Positions 7,283-14,455 of a stretch of 24,916 nucleotides of DNA are shown here, piece by piece. Under the pieces are notes generated by a model. That model worked only from the letters and a program-made list of their open reading frames with translations. It did not search any database and had not been told where the DNA came from. Every line of letters begins with the position of its first letter. The stretch's first letter is position 1. This DNA comes from an uncultured Collinsella sp. Its GTDB lineage: Bacteria > Actinomycetota > Coriobacteriia > Coriobacteriales > Coriobacteriaceae. The stretch covers positions 1-24,916 of the forward strand of contig UQWS01000026.1 of the NCBI GenBank assembly GCA_900544875.1. The letters are read 5' to 3'. The translations under genes and the position numbers were made by a program.

Positions 7283-8656
7283 ATGGACATAACCATCTCC
7301 CTTATCACTACCCTCGTTTTGACCCTCATCAACGGCTACTTCTCTATGTCCGAGATGGCGCTCACCACGGCCAAGCGCGCCGTGCTGGAGCATGAGGCCG
7401 AGGAAGGCGACAAGCGCGCCGAGCGTGCCATTAAGCTGGCCGCCGACTCCGACCAGCTGCTCGCCACCATCCAGGTCGCCATCACGCTCGTGGGCTTCGC
7501 CTCGTCCGCCGTCGCCTCGACGAGCCTGTCCGACCCGCTTGCCACGTGGCTCATGAGCTTTGGCATCGCGCCGCTCTCCGCTATCGCGCGCGGCCTGGCG
7601 CCGGTCATCATCACCGTCGCGGTCGCCTTCGTGTCCATCGTGATCGGCGAGCTCGTCCCCAAGCGCATCGGCCTGGCCAATGCCGAGGGCGTGTCCAAGC
7701 AGGTCGTGGGCCCGCTTTCCGTGTTCCAGAAGATCGCCCGTCCGCTCGTGTGGCTGACTGGCGCTTGCTCCGATGGCCTGGCCCGCATCTTGCGTATCAA
7801 GAGTGCCGACGACCGTCAGAACGTCTCGGAAGAAGAGATCAAGTACATGGTCTCGGAGCAGGACGACCTGCTCGACGAGGAAAAGCGCATGATCCACGAG
7901 ATCTTCGACCTGGGCGACACCGTTGCCCGCGAGGTCATGGTGCCGCGCGTGGACACCACCATGTGCGAGGACGACGAGACGGTCGCCAGCGTGCTATCCA
8001 CCATGCGCCAGACCGGCTTCAGCCGCATCCCCGTCTATCACGAGGACCCCGACAACGTCGCGGGCATCGCGCACATCAAGGACCTGATCCAGCCCGCGCT
8101 CGACGGCAAGGGCGACCAGCCCATCGCCGGCTTTTTGCGCGACGCCACCTTTGTGCCCGACACCAAGGACATCCTGCCGCTGCTGTCCGAGATGCAGACC
8201 TCGCACGACCAGATCGTGGTCGTCGTGGATGAGTACGGCGGCACGGCCGGCATCATCACCATCGAGGATATCGTCGAGGAGATCGTGGGCGAGATTGAGG
8301 ACGAGTTCGACCCCGACAACAAGTACCTCACGCGCCTTTCGCGCCGCGAGTGGCTCGTTGATGGGCGTTTTTCGTGCGATGACGCGATTGAGCTTGGTTG
8401 GCCGCTTGAGGAAAGCGATGATTATGAGACCATCGCCGGCTGGATTTTGGAGCTTTGCGACTCGGTGCCCGACATCGGAGAGGTGTTTGAGGTCGCGGGG
8501 TACAAGTTTAAAGTGCAGTCGATGCGTGGCCAGCGCATCTCGCTCATTCGCGTGATCGCTCCGGCCGAAACCGATAAGAAGGATTCCGAGTCTTCGGTAG
8601 ACGAGCCGACGACGTCGGGTGCGGGTTCCGCGAATCCGCACGACGGCGACGAGTAG
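7283..8656 (+). CDS. CNNM/CorC-family ion transporter (DUF21, CBS pair, CorC_HlyC)
   Basis: The 457-residue protein has the full family architecture. A DUF21 membrane domain (about 1-190) starts with a helix carrying SMSEMAL; next comes a helical linker with SEEEIKYMVSEQDD. A CBS pair follows (about 205-335; VPRVDTTMCEDDETV, TGFSRIPVYHED, VVVVDEYGGTAGIITIEDIVEEIVGEI). The CorC_HlyC/transporter-associated domain (about 350-430) and an acidic Ser-rich tail complete it. Characterised CNNM/CorC members export Mg2+ (some Co2+) using the Na+ gradient, with ATP-Mg bound by the CBS pair. The GGAGG motif lies about 15 bases upstream, rather far from the start. It is likely cotranscribed with the next gene 24 bases away. 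Confidence 0.93.
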   Translation: MDITISLITTLVLTLINGYFSMSEMALTTAKRAVLEHEAEEGDKRAERAIKLAADSDQLLATIQVAITLVGFASSAVASTSLSDPLATWLMSFGIAPLSAIARGLAPVIITVAVAFVSIVIGELVPKRIGLANAEGVSKQVVGPLSVFQKIARPLVWLTGACSDGLARILRIKSADDRQNVSEEEIKYMVSEQDDLLDEEKRMIHEIFDLGDTVAREVMVPRVDTTMCEDDETVASVLSTMRQTGFSRIPVYHEDPDNVAGIAHIKDLIQPALDGKGDQPIAGFLRDATFVPDTKDILPLLSEMQTSHDQIVVVVDEYGGTAGIITIEDIVEEIVGEIEDEFDPDNKYLTRLSRREWLVDGRFSCDDAIELGWPLEESDDYETIAGWILELCDSVPDIGEVFEVAGYKFKVQSMRGQRISLIRVIAPAETDKKDSESSVDEPTTSGAGSANPHDGDE

Positions 8657-8680
8657 GACAAGGAAGAGTAGGGGAGAGTT

Positions 8681-9514
8681 ATGGCAGGCCTGTTCAACAT
8701 CCTTAAGGTCACCGTCAGCGAGGACAAGATCTGCGCGCACGTGCTGGTGAACCCCGGCATGCCGCTCATGACCTCGGAGGATATCGAGGCCACGGCGCGC
8801 GTGTACTACCTGGTGCCGGCGATTGCCAAGCACCTGTGCCTGGGCGATTCCGGCCGCGAGTTCCAGGACTGCATGGGTCAGACCGAGCTCTGCCACCTGC
8901 TGGAGCACGTGACGGTCGAGCTCATGAACGAGACCGGTCTTGCCGGTAGCATCTCGTGCGGCCGCACGCGCGTAAGCGAGCATGACGAGCGTGTCTTTGA
9001 GGTCGAGCTTTCGTGCCCCGACGACGCACTGGCCATCGGTGCGCTGTCGTCGGCCACCTTTATGATGGACTGGGCGTACCTGCACGCCGACCAGCCTGCC
9101 CCCGACGTGGAAGGCACGGTCGCGGGCCTGCGCAACCTGGTGCTGGGCATGCGCGCCGAGGCCGAGGGCAAGGATCCTCACGAGGCCGTCGCCGCTGCGA
9201 ACGGCGAAGATGCTGCCGAGGACGAGGGCGCTGACGAGGGCGATGTGCCGGTCGACGCCGAGCCCGTTGCCGATGCGACCGCCGAGCCCGTTCCCACCGA
9301 GCCCCAGGGCGTCCCCAACTTTGACGACGAGCCCCAGGTGGCGATTGATACCGAGGGCGCGGTTGCCGAGAACCACGAGGCCTCCGCTGCCGTCTTTGGC
9401 GGTGCGGCGACGGTTCCGGCGGGACCTGCGCATGAGGGCGGCCTGCCGCTCGTGGACGGCGCCGGCGAGGACCCGGGTGCCACGGTGGCCATGCCGGCTA
9501 TGCCTCAGGAGTAG
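8681..9514 (+). CDS. Stand-alone protein resembling the cyanophycin-synthetase N-terminal domain, with acidic tail
   Basis: Residues about 1-160 form a compact domain. HLLEHVTVEL (72-81), GRTR (94-97), and a following strand and helix (VFEVELSCPDDALAIGALSSA) match the order HxxEHxxxEL...GRTR...V(Y/F)xVxxxY/E...A seen in the N-domain of cyanophycin synthetase CphA. The ATP-grasp and Mur-ligase parts of CphA are absent here and in neighbouring genes, so it cannot be a full synthetase. Residues about 165-277 are low-complexity Ala/Glu/Asp/Pro and probably disordered. An AGGGGAG ribosome binding site precedes the ATG. It is cotranscribed with the CNNM gene. The function is unknown; the similarity is by eye and should be treated as a fold-level hypothesis. 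Confidence 0.75.
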   Translation: MAGLFNILKVTVSEDKICAHVLVNPGMPLMTSEDIEATARVYYLVPAIAKHLCLGDSGREFQDCMGQTELCHLLEHVTVELMNETGLAGSISCGRTRVSEHDERVFEVELSCPDDALAIGALSSATFMMDWAYLHADQPAPDVEGTVAGLRNLVLGMRAEAEGKDPHEAVAAANGEDAAEDEGADEGDVPVDAEPVADATAEPVPTEPQGVPNFDDEPQVAIDTEGAVAENHEASAAVFGGAATVPAGPAHEGGLPLVDGAGEDPGATVAMPAMPQE

Positions 9515-9593
9515 GCCTACGCGTTTATCACCATCACGTACCTGCGCCTTTGCCGTACGCAGATGAGCGGAGCGGCAAGTGATGCGCTGCGGG

Positions 9594-9599
9594 TATAAT
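9594..9599 (+). promoter_or_regulatory. Candidate -10 element of the YtxH/PRC operon
   Basis: A perfect TATAAT hexamer lies 52 bases before the YtxH start in the 136-base gap. No convincing -35 element was found at 16-18 bases, so only the -10 is called. Confidence 0.45.
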
Positions 9600-9650
9600 G
9601 GACAGCATTCAAACGGTGGGCACCGACGTGCCCGCAGGAGAGGAATGATC

Positions 9651-10040
9651 ATGGGTAAGACTTTCAGCTTTGTCTCCGGCGCACTTTTTGGTGCTGCTGC
9701 TGGCGCTATTATCGGTGTTGCTCTGGCCCCACGCTCGGGCGCCGAGACCCGCGCCATGGCTGCCGATATCGCCAACGACGCCTGGGACAATATGCGCGAC
9801 ACCTACGAGCACAGCGCCGAGGAGGCCCGTGCCGCGGTGAATGACTTTGGCCCGATGGTCGACGCCAAGACTGACGACCTACGCGCCAAGGTCGACCTGG
9901 CCCGCGAGCGCATGGACCAGCTGCGCGAGCAGCTCAACGACGCCATTTCGGGCGGCAACGTGACGCCTGCCGCCGACGTCGTGGTCGAGAACGCCGTCGA
10001 GGCTGATGCCGAGGCTGCGGAGCCCTCGACCGAGGCATAA
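9651..10040 (+). CDS. YtxH-domain protein
   Basis: The 129-residue protein starts with a glycine/alanine-rich hydrophobic segment (about 5-27; GALFGAAAGAIIGVALAPRSGAETR), the signature of YtxH-type membrane-associated small proteins. A long amphipathic, probably coiled-coil helix (about 35-105) and an acidic Ala-rich tail follow. A second in-frame ATG lies at 9645; AGGAG at 9636-9640 is better spaced for 9651. The stop codon overlaps the next start (TAATG), implying translational coupling to the PRC-barrel gene. The family is often induced by envelope or general stress in Gram-positive bacteria; the molecular role is not known. Confidence 0.85.
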   Translation: MGKTFSFVSGALFGAAAGAIIGVALAPRSGAETRAMAADIANDAWDNMRDTYEHSAEEARAAVNDFGPMVDAKTDDLRAKVDLARERMDQLREQLNDAISGGNVTPAADVVVENAVEADAEAAEPSTEA

Positions 10041-10795
10041 TGCGCGCCGGGGATTTTGTCGGCGCCAAGATCTATCGCAAGCCTACCGAGGACAAGCGCA
10101 CCAAAAAGGACGGCACGCCGCGCAGCCCTAAAAAGCTCGGGAAGATTCACTTTCCGGTCTTTACCCCGGGCGGTACGCGTGTGGTCGGCTTTATGGTTCG
10201 CCAGTCCGATATCGCGGGCATGATCGAGCGTCCCGACCGATTCGTAGCGCTCGACGCCATTGGTGTCTACGAGGGCGCCATTGCGGTCGATGACGTTAAG
10301 GACACGTACGATGCCGCCGCCGCCAAGCGCCTCGACATCAACCTGGACGATTGCATCATCTGGGTCGGTATGGACGTGCGCACGGAATCGGGCGACGTCG
10401 TGGGCTATTGCTCGGACGTCGAGTTCAAGCCGCGCTCGGGCATCGTGCAGGCATTCTATGTGACCGCCGGTGCTGCTTCGAGTGTTTTGGTTGGTGACAC
10501 GCAGGTGCCGCCGACGATGCTGCGCGGCTACGAGAACGGCGCGATGATTGTCTCGGACGAGGTCAAGGCGCTCGGGTATTCGGGCGGCGCGGCCGCCAAG
10601 GCTGCCGAGGCCAGTGTCGTGGTGGGCGATAAGGTCAAGAAGGGCGCCAAGGTGCTCGATGACAAGGGATCGGTTGCCGTGGACAAGGGCAGTCGCGCAC
10701 TGGGCAAGCAGCTCGGCAAGACGCGCGGCATGTTCAAGGCCTTTAAGGACGAATACCAAAAGGCGAGCGGAGGCTCGTCAAAAGCTACAAAATAG
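10040..10795 (+). CDS. PRC-barrel domain protein
   Basis: The 251-residue soluble protein contains two beta-rich modules. The first (about 5-90) has GDFVGAKIY and GGTRVVGFMVR. The second (about 100-180; DVRTESGDVVGYCSDVEFKPRSG) matches the usual PRC-barrel pattern of a G-x-x-V-G-x-V-x-D-x-x-(F/L) strand pair. A Lys/Gly-rich C-terminal tail (about 190-251) follows. PRC barrels act as small adaptor domains in ribosome maturation, photosynthetic reaction centres and sporulation or envelope proteins. Here the gene shares one base with the YtxH stop codon, so the two products are probably made together and may interact at the membrane. No enzymatic motif is visible. Confidence 0.8.
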   Translation: MRAGDFVGAKIYRKPTEDKRTKKDGTPRSPKKLGKIHFPVFTPGGTRVVGFMVRQSDIAGMIERPDRFVALDAIGVYEGAIAVDDVKDTYDAAAAKRLDINLDDCIIWVGMDVRTESGDVVGYCSDVEFKPRSGIVQAFYVTAGAASSVLVGDTQVPPTMLRGYENGAMIVSDEVKALGYSGGAAAKAAEASVVVGDKVKKGAKVLDDKGSVAVDKGSRALGKQLGKTRGMFKAFKDEYQKASGGSSKATK

Positions 10796-10816
10796 CGACG
10801 TACCAAATGATGGGAG

Positions 10817-10846
10817 GCAAGCCGGAGACCTGTTGCTCCGGCTTGC
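10817..10846 (+). terminator. Hairpin terminator after the PRC-barrel gene
   Basis: GCAAGCCGGAG (10817-10827) pairs perfectly with CTCCGGCTTGC (10836-10846) across an 8-base loop, 22 bases after the stop codon. Only a weak T-rich tail (TGTGTTTAT) follows, so termination may be partial and the next gene may be read through. Confidence 0.6.
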
Positions 10847-10867
10847 TGTGTTTATGGGGGAGGGCAT

Positions 10868-12274
10868 ATGCGCCAAAACGGATCCAACTTAAACGGGCGT
10901 TCGGGTACGCGTCCGACGGCGCGCCGCGATCTGGGGCAGCTGCCCAGCGGTCAGCGCCGTCGCCGCCGTAAGCCCGGCGCGATGTACCTCAACCATAGCC
11001 GCGGGTTTAGCGACCGCAGCGCGCGCATCGGCAACGGGCGCTCGCCGCGCCGACCGTCCCGTCTGCCCTATGCGCTCATCGCCGTGGGTTGCGCACTCGT
11101 GCTGTTTATCGCTGCCGTCGTGGGCTACGTCAACCGCAGCGTGGACGTGGAGCTCAACGGCCGGAAGACCGCGGTGCGCGTCGGCTCTACGCTGCAGAAT
11201 CTCATCGACGACCAGGAGTTGACTGACACCTACGACGCAGGCGACCTGCTGGCCGTCGATGACAGCGTGCTCAAGCGCCATGGCGGCGAAAAGCTGTCGG
11301 TTAAGGTGGACGGCAAGCGCATAAAACAGGGCAAATGGGATAGCCGCGAACTTGAGGGTGGCGAGAAGGTGACGGTCAAGGATGGCCGTAACACCTACGA
11401 GAAGCATGAGGTTCAGGCTACGGTTATCGAGCCCAAGCTCAAGGTCGAGGGCACGGGCGCTATCGAGTATGTGCAGACATGGGGTGTCCAGGGCCGCTCC
11501 GAGGTGTGGGTCGGTGAGCAGTCGGGCAAGACGCAGGACCGCGGCGAGGTTGTGCCCGCCACCGATTGCGTCGTTGCGTGCGCCAGCGTGGCGCCCAAGG
11601 GCAACAAAAAGTACGTGGCGCTGACGTTTGACGAGGGTCCGAGCGGCGCCACCAAACAGATCTTGCAGGTGCTCAAGGAAAAGGGCGTTACCGCGACGTT
11701 CTTCCTTTCGGGCGATGCGGCCGAGGCCTCGCCTGCCACGGCCAAGGCGATTGTCGATGCCGGGTGCGAGATCGGATCCAACAGCTACAGCGACGATTCG
11801 CTCAAGGGTCAGGACCGTGAGACGGTACGCGAACAGATCACGAAAGGCACCGATGCGATTAAGTCGGCGACCGGCGTGAAGACGATGCTGCTGCGTGCTC
11901 CCTACGCTGCCTTTGACGAGCAAAACTGGATTGATGCGATGGACCTGGTCTCCGCCGTGGTCTCGTGGAATATTGACTCGGGCGACTGGCTGCTCAACGG
12001 TGCCGACGAGCAGGTCTCAACGGTGCTCGATTCGGTGACGCCGGGCAATATCGTGCTGCTCACCGATAGAGACGAATGCGCCGAGCAGACGCTCGAGGCG
12101 CTGCCGCAGATTATCGACGGTCTTGTCGCCGACGGCTACAAGATCGTGACGCTCAGCGACCTGGTCAAGACGGACACGTCGCTGAGCAAAAAGCTCACCT
12201 CGCTGACGAAGGTCACCATGCCTAAGGACGCCGTGTTCCCCCAACTTGCCGAGGACGATGACACCACAGAGTAG
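10868..12274 (+). CDS. Membrane-anchored polysaccharide-deacetylase-fold protein with degenerate active site
   Basis: The 468-residue protein has a basic cytoplasmic N-terminus (RRRRRK about 31-36), one membrane anchor (about 69-89) and a DUF348/ubiquitin-like extracellular region (about 92-150). The NodB-fold domain spans about 245-445. Motif 1 is TFDEGP (253-258, usually TFDDGP). Motif 2, normally H-x3-H, is Asn305-x3-Asp309 (SNSYSDD), so both zinc-binding His are absent. Motif 3 keeps Arg343 and Pro345; motif 4 keeps Asp370 and Trp374. Motif 5, normally LxH, has Thr399 in place of His (LLTDRD). It is therefore probably not an active Zn-dependent deacetylase and may bind glycan or act as a scaffold. 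The reading frame is intact, which argues against a pseudogene. Confidence 0.87.
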   Translation: MRQNGSNLNGRSGTRPTARRDLGQLPSGQRRRRRKPGAMYLNHSRGFSDRSARIGNGRSPRRPSRLPYALIAVGCALVLFIAAVVGYVNRSVDVELNGRKTAVRVGSTLQNLIDDQELTDTYDAGDLLAVDDSVLKRHGGEKLSVKVDGKRIKQGKWDSRELEGGEKVTVKDGRNTYEKHEVQATVIEPKLKVEGTGAIEYVQTWGVQGRSEVWVGEQSGKTQDRGEVVPATDCVVACASVAPKGNKKYVALTFDEGPSGATKQILQVLKEKGVTATFFLSGDAAEASPATAKAIVDAGCEIGSNSYSDDSLKGQDRETVREQITKGTDAIKSATGVKTMLLRAPYAAFDEQNWIDAMDLVSAVVSWNIDSGDWLLNGADEQVSTVLDSVTPGNIVLLTDRDECAEQTLEALPQIIDGLVADGYKIVTLSDLVKTDTSLSKKLTSLTKVTMPKDAVFPQLAEDDDTTE

Positions 12275-12310
12275 TCATTGGGTAGTCGTTTAAGAACGTC
12301 CCCAATGGCT
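12273..12310. repeat. Inverted-orientation copy of the dispersed GGGGAC repeat
   Basis: The 25-base unit occurs here in reverse orientation (12285-12309). It is framed by AGTCATTGGG (12273-12282) and CCCAATGGCT (12301-12310), which pair with one mismatch, making a hairpin that begins within the stop codon of the upstream gene. It could end or protect the mRNA 3' end. Confidence 0.75.
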
Positions 12311-12385
12311 ATGTCACGGATACGTCAGCGTTTGGTATGCCTGCAATGTGCAGCGCATAAATTCGATGCCGCAGAGCGATGCTGA

Positions 12386-12394
12386 TGCTATAGT
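12386..12394 (+). promoter_or_regulatory. Extended -10 promoter of the MgtE-like/NRMT operon
   Basis: TGCTATAGT is an extended -10 element (TGn plus TATAGT) about 210 bases before the start of the MgtE-like gene. No good -35 is present, as expected for extended -10 promoters. It would start RNA near 12400 and so yield a long leader. Confidence 0.5.
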
Positions 12395-12400
12395 TACTGC

Positions 12401-12602
12401 GGTTAATGAGGGTCAAGAGAAAGGTTACAGGTGAAATCCAAACCTCGACCATACAGTCGATGACCCCATGCAGGTGCTTTTTGCGCATGCACGGGGTGTA
12501 AGCGTCGAGCGGCGTGCCGCCCGCGCATGCGTATACATATCCAGAAGCCCCCGGACGCCGCACGCGCGGCCGCGTCCGGAGGAATAATGATGGGGAGCAC
12601 CA
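12401..12602 (+). promoter_or_regulatory. Long structured leader of the MgtE-like/NRMT operon
   Basis: GGGTCA (12410-12415) pairs with TGACCC (12461-12466), enclosing two short hairpins: AGGTT 12422-12426 with AACCT 12441-12445, and TCGAC 12445-12449 with GTCGA 12456-12460, giving a three-way-junction shape. A hairpin with a TTTTT loop follows (12469-12491). Finally CCGGACGC (12551-12558) pairs with GCGTCCGG (12572-12579), whose last two bases start the GGAGGA Shine-Dalgarno at 12578-12583. This arrangement could hide the ribosome binding site. It does not match the conserved M-box core that I know, nor other riboswitch cores I recall. Regulation by Mg2+ or another ligand is inference. Confidence 0.45.
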
Positions 12603-12619
12603 TTGAATTATCTGAGTGA
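12587..12619 (+). CDS. Possible 10-codon leader peptide overlapping the MgtE-like start
   Basis: GGAGGA (12578-12583) is followed by ATGATG at 12587, opening the short frame MMGSTIELSE, which stops at TGA 12617-12619. It overlaps the TTG start of the MgtE-like gene in a different frame and stops one base before an in-frame ATG at 12621. It may couple or limit translation of the transporter. It is too short for coding statistics. Confidence 0.3.
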   Translation: MMGSTIELSE

Positions 12620-14447
12620 GATGCTCAAATTGCCGGTCTTGGACGTCGACGGCGAAAAGCTCGGCGTGGTCAACGATTTTGGCATTGCTACCGGCGAAGT
12701 TTTTCCGCACGTGACGTCGCTCGCGTTCCGCGGCCCCGGCAAGACGCCGTTTATGATCAGCTGGCGCAAATGGGTCGACCGTATCGACGAGACGGGCGTG
12801 TATCTCAACACGTCTGCCACCAATATTCGCTTCTCGTACCTGCAGCCGACCGAGCTCTTGCTCGCGCGCGACGTGCTCAACAAGCAGATCGTCGACACGC
12901 AGGGCATGAAGGTCGTGCGCGTCAACGACATCAAGTTTTCCATGTCGGGCGAAAACCAGCTGCGTCTACTAGGTGCCGAGGTTGGCGCCCGCGGCTTGCT
13001 GCGCGCGATCAGCCCCACGCTCGAGCATGTTGCCGAGGGCTTTATGAAGCACTTGGGCAAGCCGTTGAGCGAGGATATCATCGCCTGGTCCTACATGGAC
13101 CTGCTCGATCGTTCGACCAAGAATATCCAGCTCTCGGTGTCGCACAAGACGCTCGGCGAGCTGCACCCTGCCGACATCGCCGACATTATCGAGCAGCTCG
13201 ACCCGCGCCTACGCGCGCAGGTGTTTGCGCAGCTCGATACCGCACAGGCCGCCGAGGCCATCTCGGAGTTCGATGACGACGAGCTTATGACCGAGATGCT
13301 CGAGGGCCTGTCCGACACGGACGCATCGTCGATGCTGGCCATGATGGACCCGGACGATGCGGCCGACCTGATCGACGAGCTCGATTACGAGAAGGCCGAG
13401 AAGCTCCTGCGCCTGATGGGCGTCAAGGAGGAGAAGGCGATTCGTAACCTGCTAGGGTATGAGGACAACACCGCCGGCCGCATCATGACCTCGGAGTTTG
13501 TCTCCCTGCCCGCCACGGCAACGGTCGGTGACGCCATCGAGGCGATTCGCGAGCTCGACGAGGACTTCGAGAGCGTCTACTACGTCTATACCGAGGATCC
13601 GAGCGGCATGCTGACCGGCGTGCTTTCGCTGCGAACGCTGATCGTAGCCGACCGCGACGCCACGCTGGGCCAGCTTGCCTATCGCGACCTGGTCTATGTG
13701 TCGCCCGACGAGGACCAGGAAGACGTGACGGATGAGATGACCAAGTATGACCTGGTGGCTATCCCCGTCTGTGACGAGAACCGCCACATCCTGGGTATCG
13801 TGACCTTTGACGACGCCATGGACGTTATCGCCGAGGAGCACCAGGAGGACCTGCAGATCGCAGGCGTCGGCTCGGGTGATAGCGCGTCCGACGACTCGAC
13901 GAATGTGCTCAGCTGGTTTGTGCATCGCCAGTACTGGGTTGTCGTGTGGGGCATTGCCTCGTGCATTATGGCAACGGTGCTGGGGACGGCACTGGGCTCC
14001 GCGCATCTGGTGGTGTTCCCCATGTGCGCCATGCCGCTCGTGCTGCTGGCTGCCTCGCGCATGGTGTCGTTCGTCAAGAACTACTTCCTGGAGTATGACG
14101 GTCACGACGACGAGCCCAAGCCGTATCTGGGGTTCTTCTTCCAGAGCACGGGCATGGGCCTGATTCTGTCACTCGTGACCTACCTGTGCGCTCAGCTGGT
14201 GCGCACCGCTGCGTTCCCCGATGCGTCCATGTTTGAGGAGCAACTCTTTACCGGGTGCTTTAATATCGCTGCCATCATTTGCCTGGTTGGCAACATGAGT
14301 GCCGTGATTTACCTGATGGTGCTGTTTTGGCGTGACGAGCATGACCTCAACACGTCGGGCACCGCCATGAACGTTATTGCCGTCATGATCTCGTGTGTGG
14401 CGTATTGCATCGCCGCGGTGCTGCTCGCCATGTCAGTCATGGGTTAG
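12603..14447 (+). CDS. PRC-barrel/MgtE_N/CBS membrane protein, MgtE-like magnesium transporter
   Basis: The 614-residue protein combines a PRC-barrel module (about 1-130; LPVLDVDGEKLGVVNDFG), an MgtE N-domain of helical repeats (about 185-290; HPADIADIIEQLDP, DPDDAADLIDEL), a CBS pair (about 290-415; AGRIMTSEFVSLPA) and a C-terminal membrane domain with about five segments (442-611). Cytosolic MgtE_N/CBS domains sense Mg2+ in known MgtE channels. The membrane domain here lacks the usual GGNAG-type motif, so transport by this subunit is less certain than the architecture suggests. The start is TTG at 12603 with GGGGAG upstream; ATG at 12621 is an alternative. The NRAMP-related gene follows after 8 bases, implying a shared operon and probably a shared Mg2+ role. 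Confidence 0.85.
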   Translation: MNYLSEMLKLPVLDVDGEKLGVVNDFGIATGEVFPHVTSLAFRGPGKTPFMISWRKWVDRIDETGVYLNTSATNIRFSYLQPTELLLARDVLNKQIVDTQGMKVVRVNDIKFSMSGENQLRLLGAEVGARGLLRAISPTLEHVAEGFMKHLGKPLSEDIIAWSYMDLLDRSTKNIQLSVSHKTLGELHPADIADIIEQLDPRLRAQVFAQLDTAQAAEAISEFDDDELMTEMLEGLSDTDASSMLAMMDPDDAADLIDELDYEKAEKLLRLMGVKEEKAIRNLLGYEDNTAGRIMTSEFVSLPATATVGDAIEAIRELDEDFESVYYVYTEDPSGMLTGVLSLRTLIVADRDATLGQLAYRDLVYVSPDEDQEDVTDEMTKYDLVAIPVCDENRHILGIVTFDDAMDVIAEEHQEDLQIAGVGSGDSASDDSTNVLSWFVHRQYWVVVWGIASCIMATVLGTALGSAHLVVFPMCAMPLVLLAASRMVSFVKNYFLEYDGHDDEPKPYLGFFFQSTGMGLILSLVTYLCAQLVRTAAFPDASMFEEQLFTGCFNIAAIICLVGNMSAVIYLMVLFWRDEHDLNTSGTAMNVIAVMISCVAYCIAAVLLAMSVMG

Positions 14448-14455
14448 GTGGTCGC

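Noticed and set aside
7994..9802. Minus-strand frame of 602 codons opposite the CNNM and CphA-N-like genes
   Set aside because: It spans several genuine plus-strand genes and intergenic sites and shows no recognisable motif; it results from third-position GC bias.
12401..12602. M-box (Mg2+) riboswitch
   Set aside because: Context before an MgtE-like gene invites it, but the conserved core segments I know for the M-box are not present; kept only as an unassigned leader.
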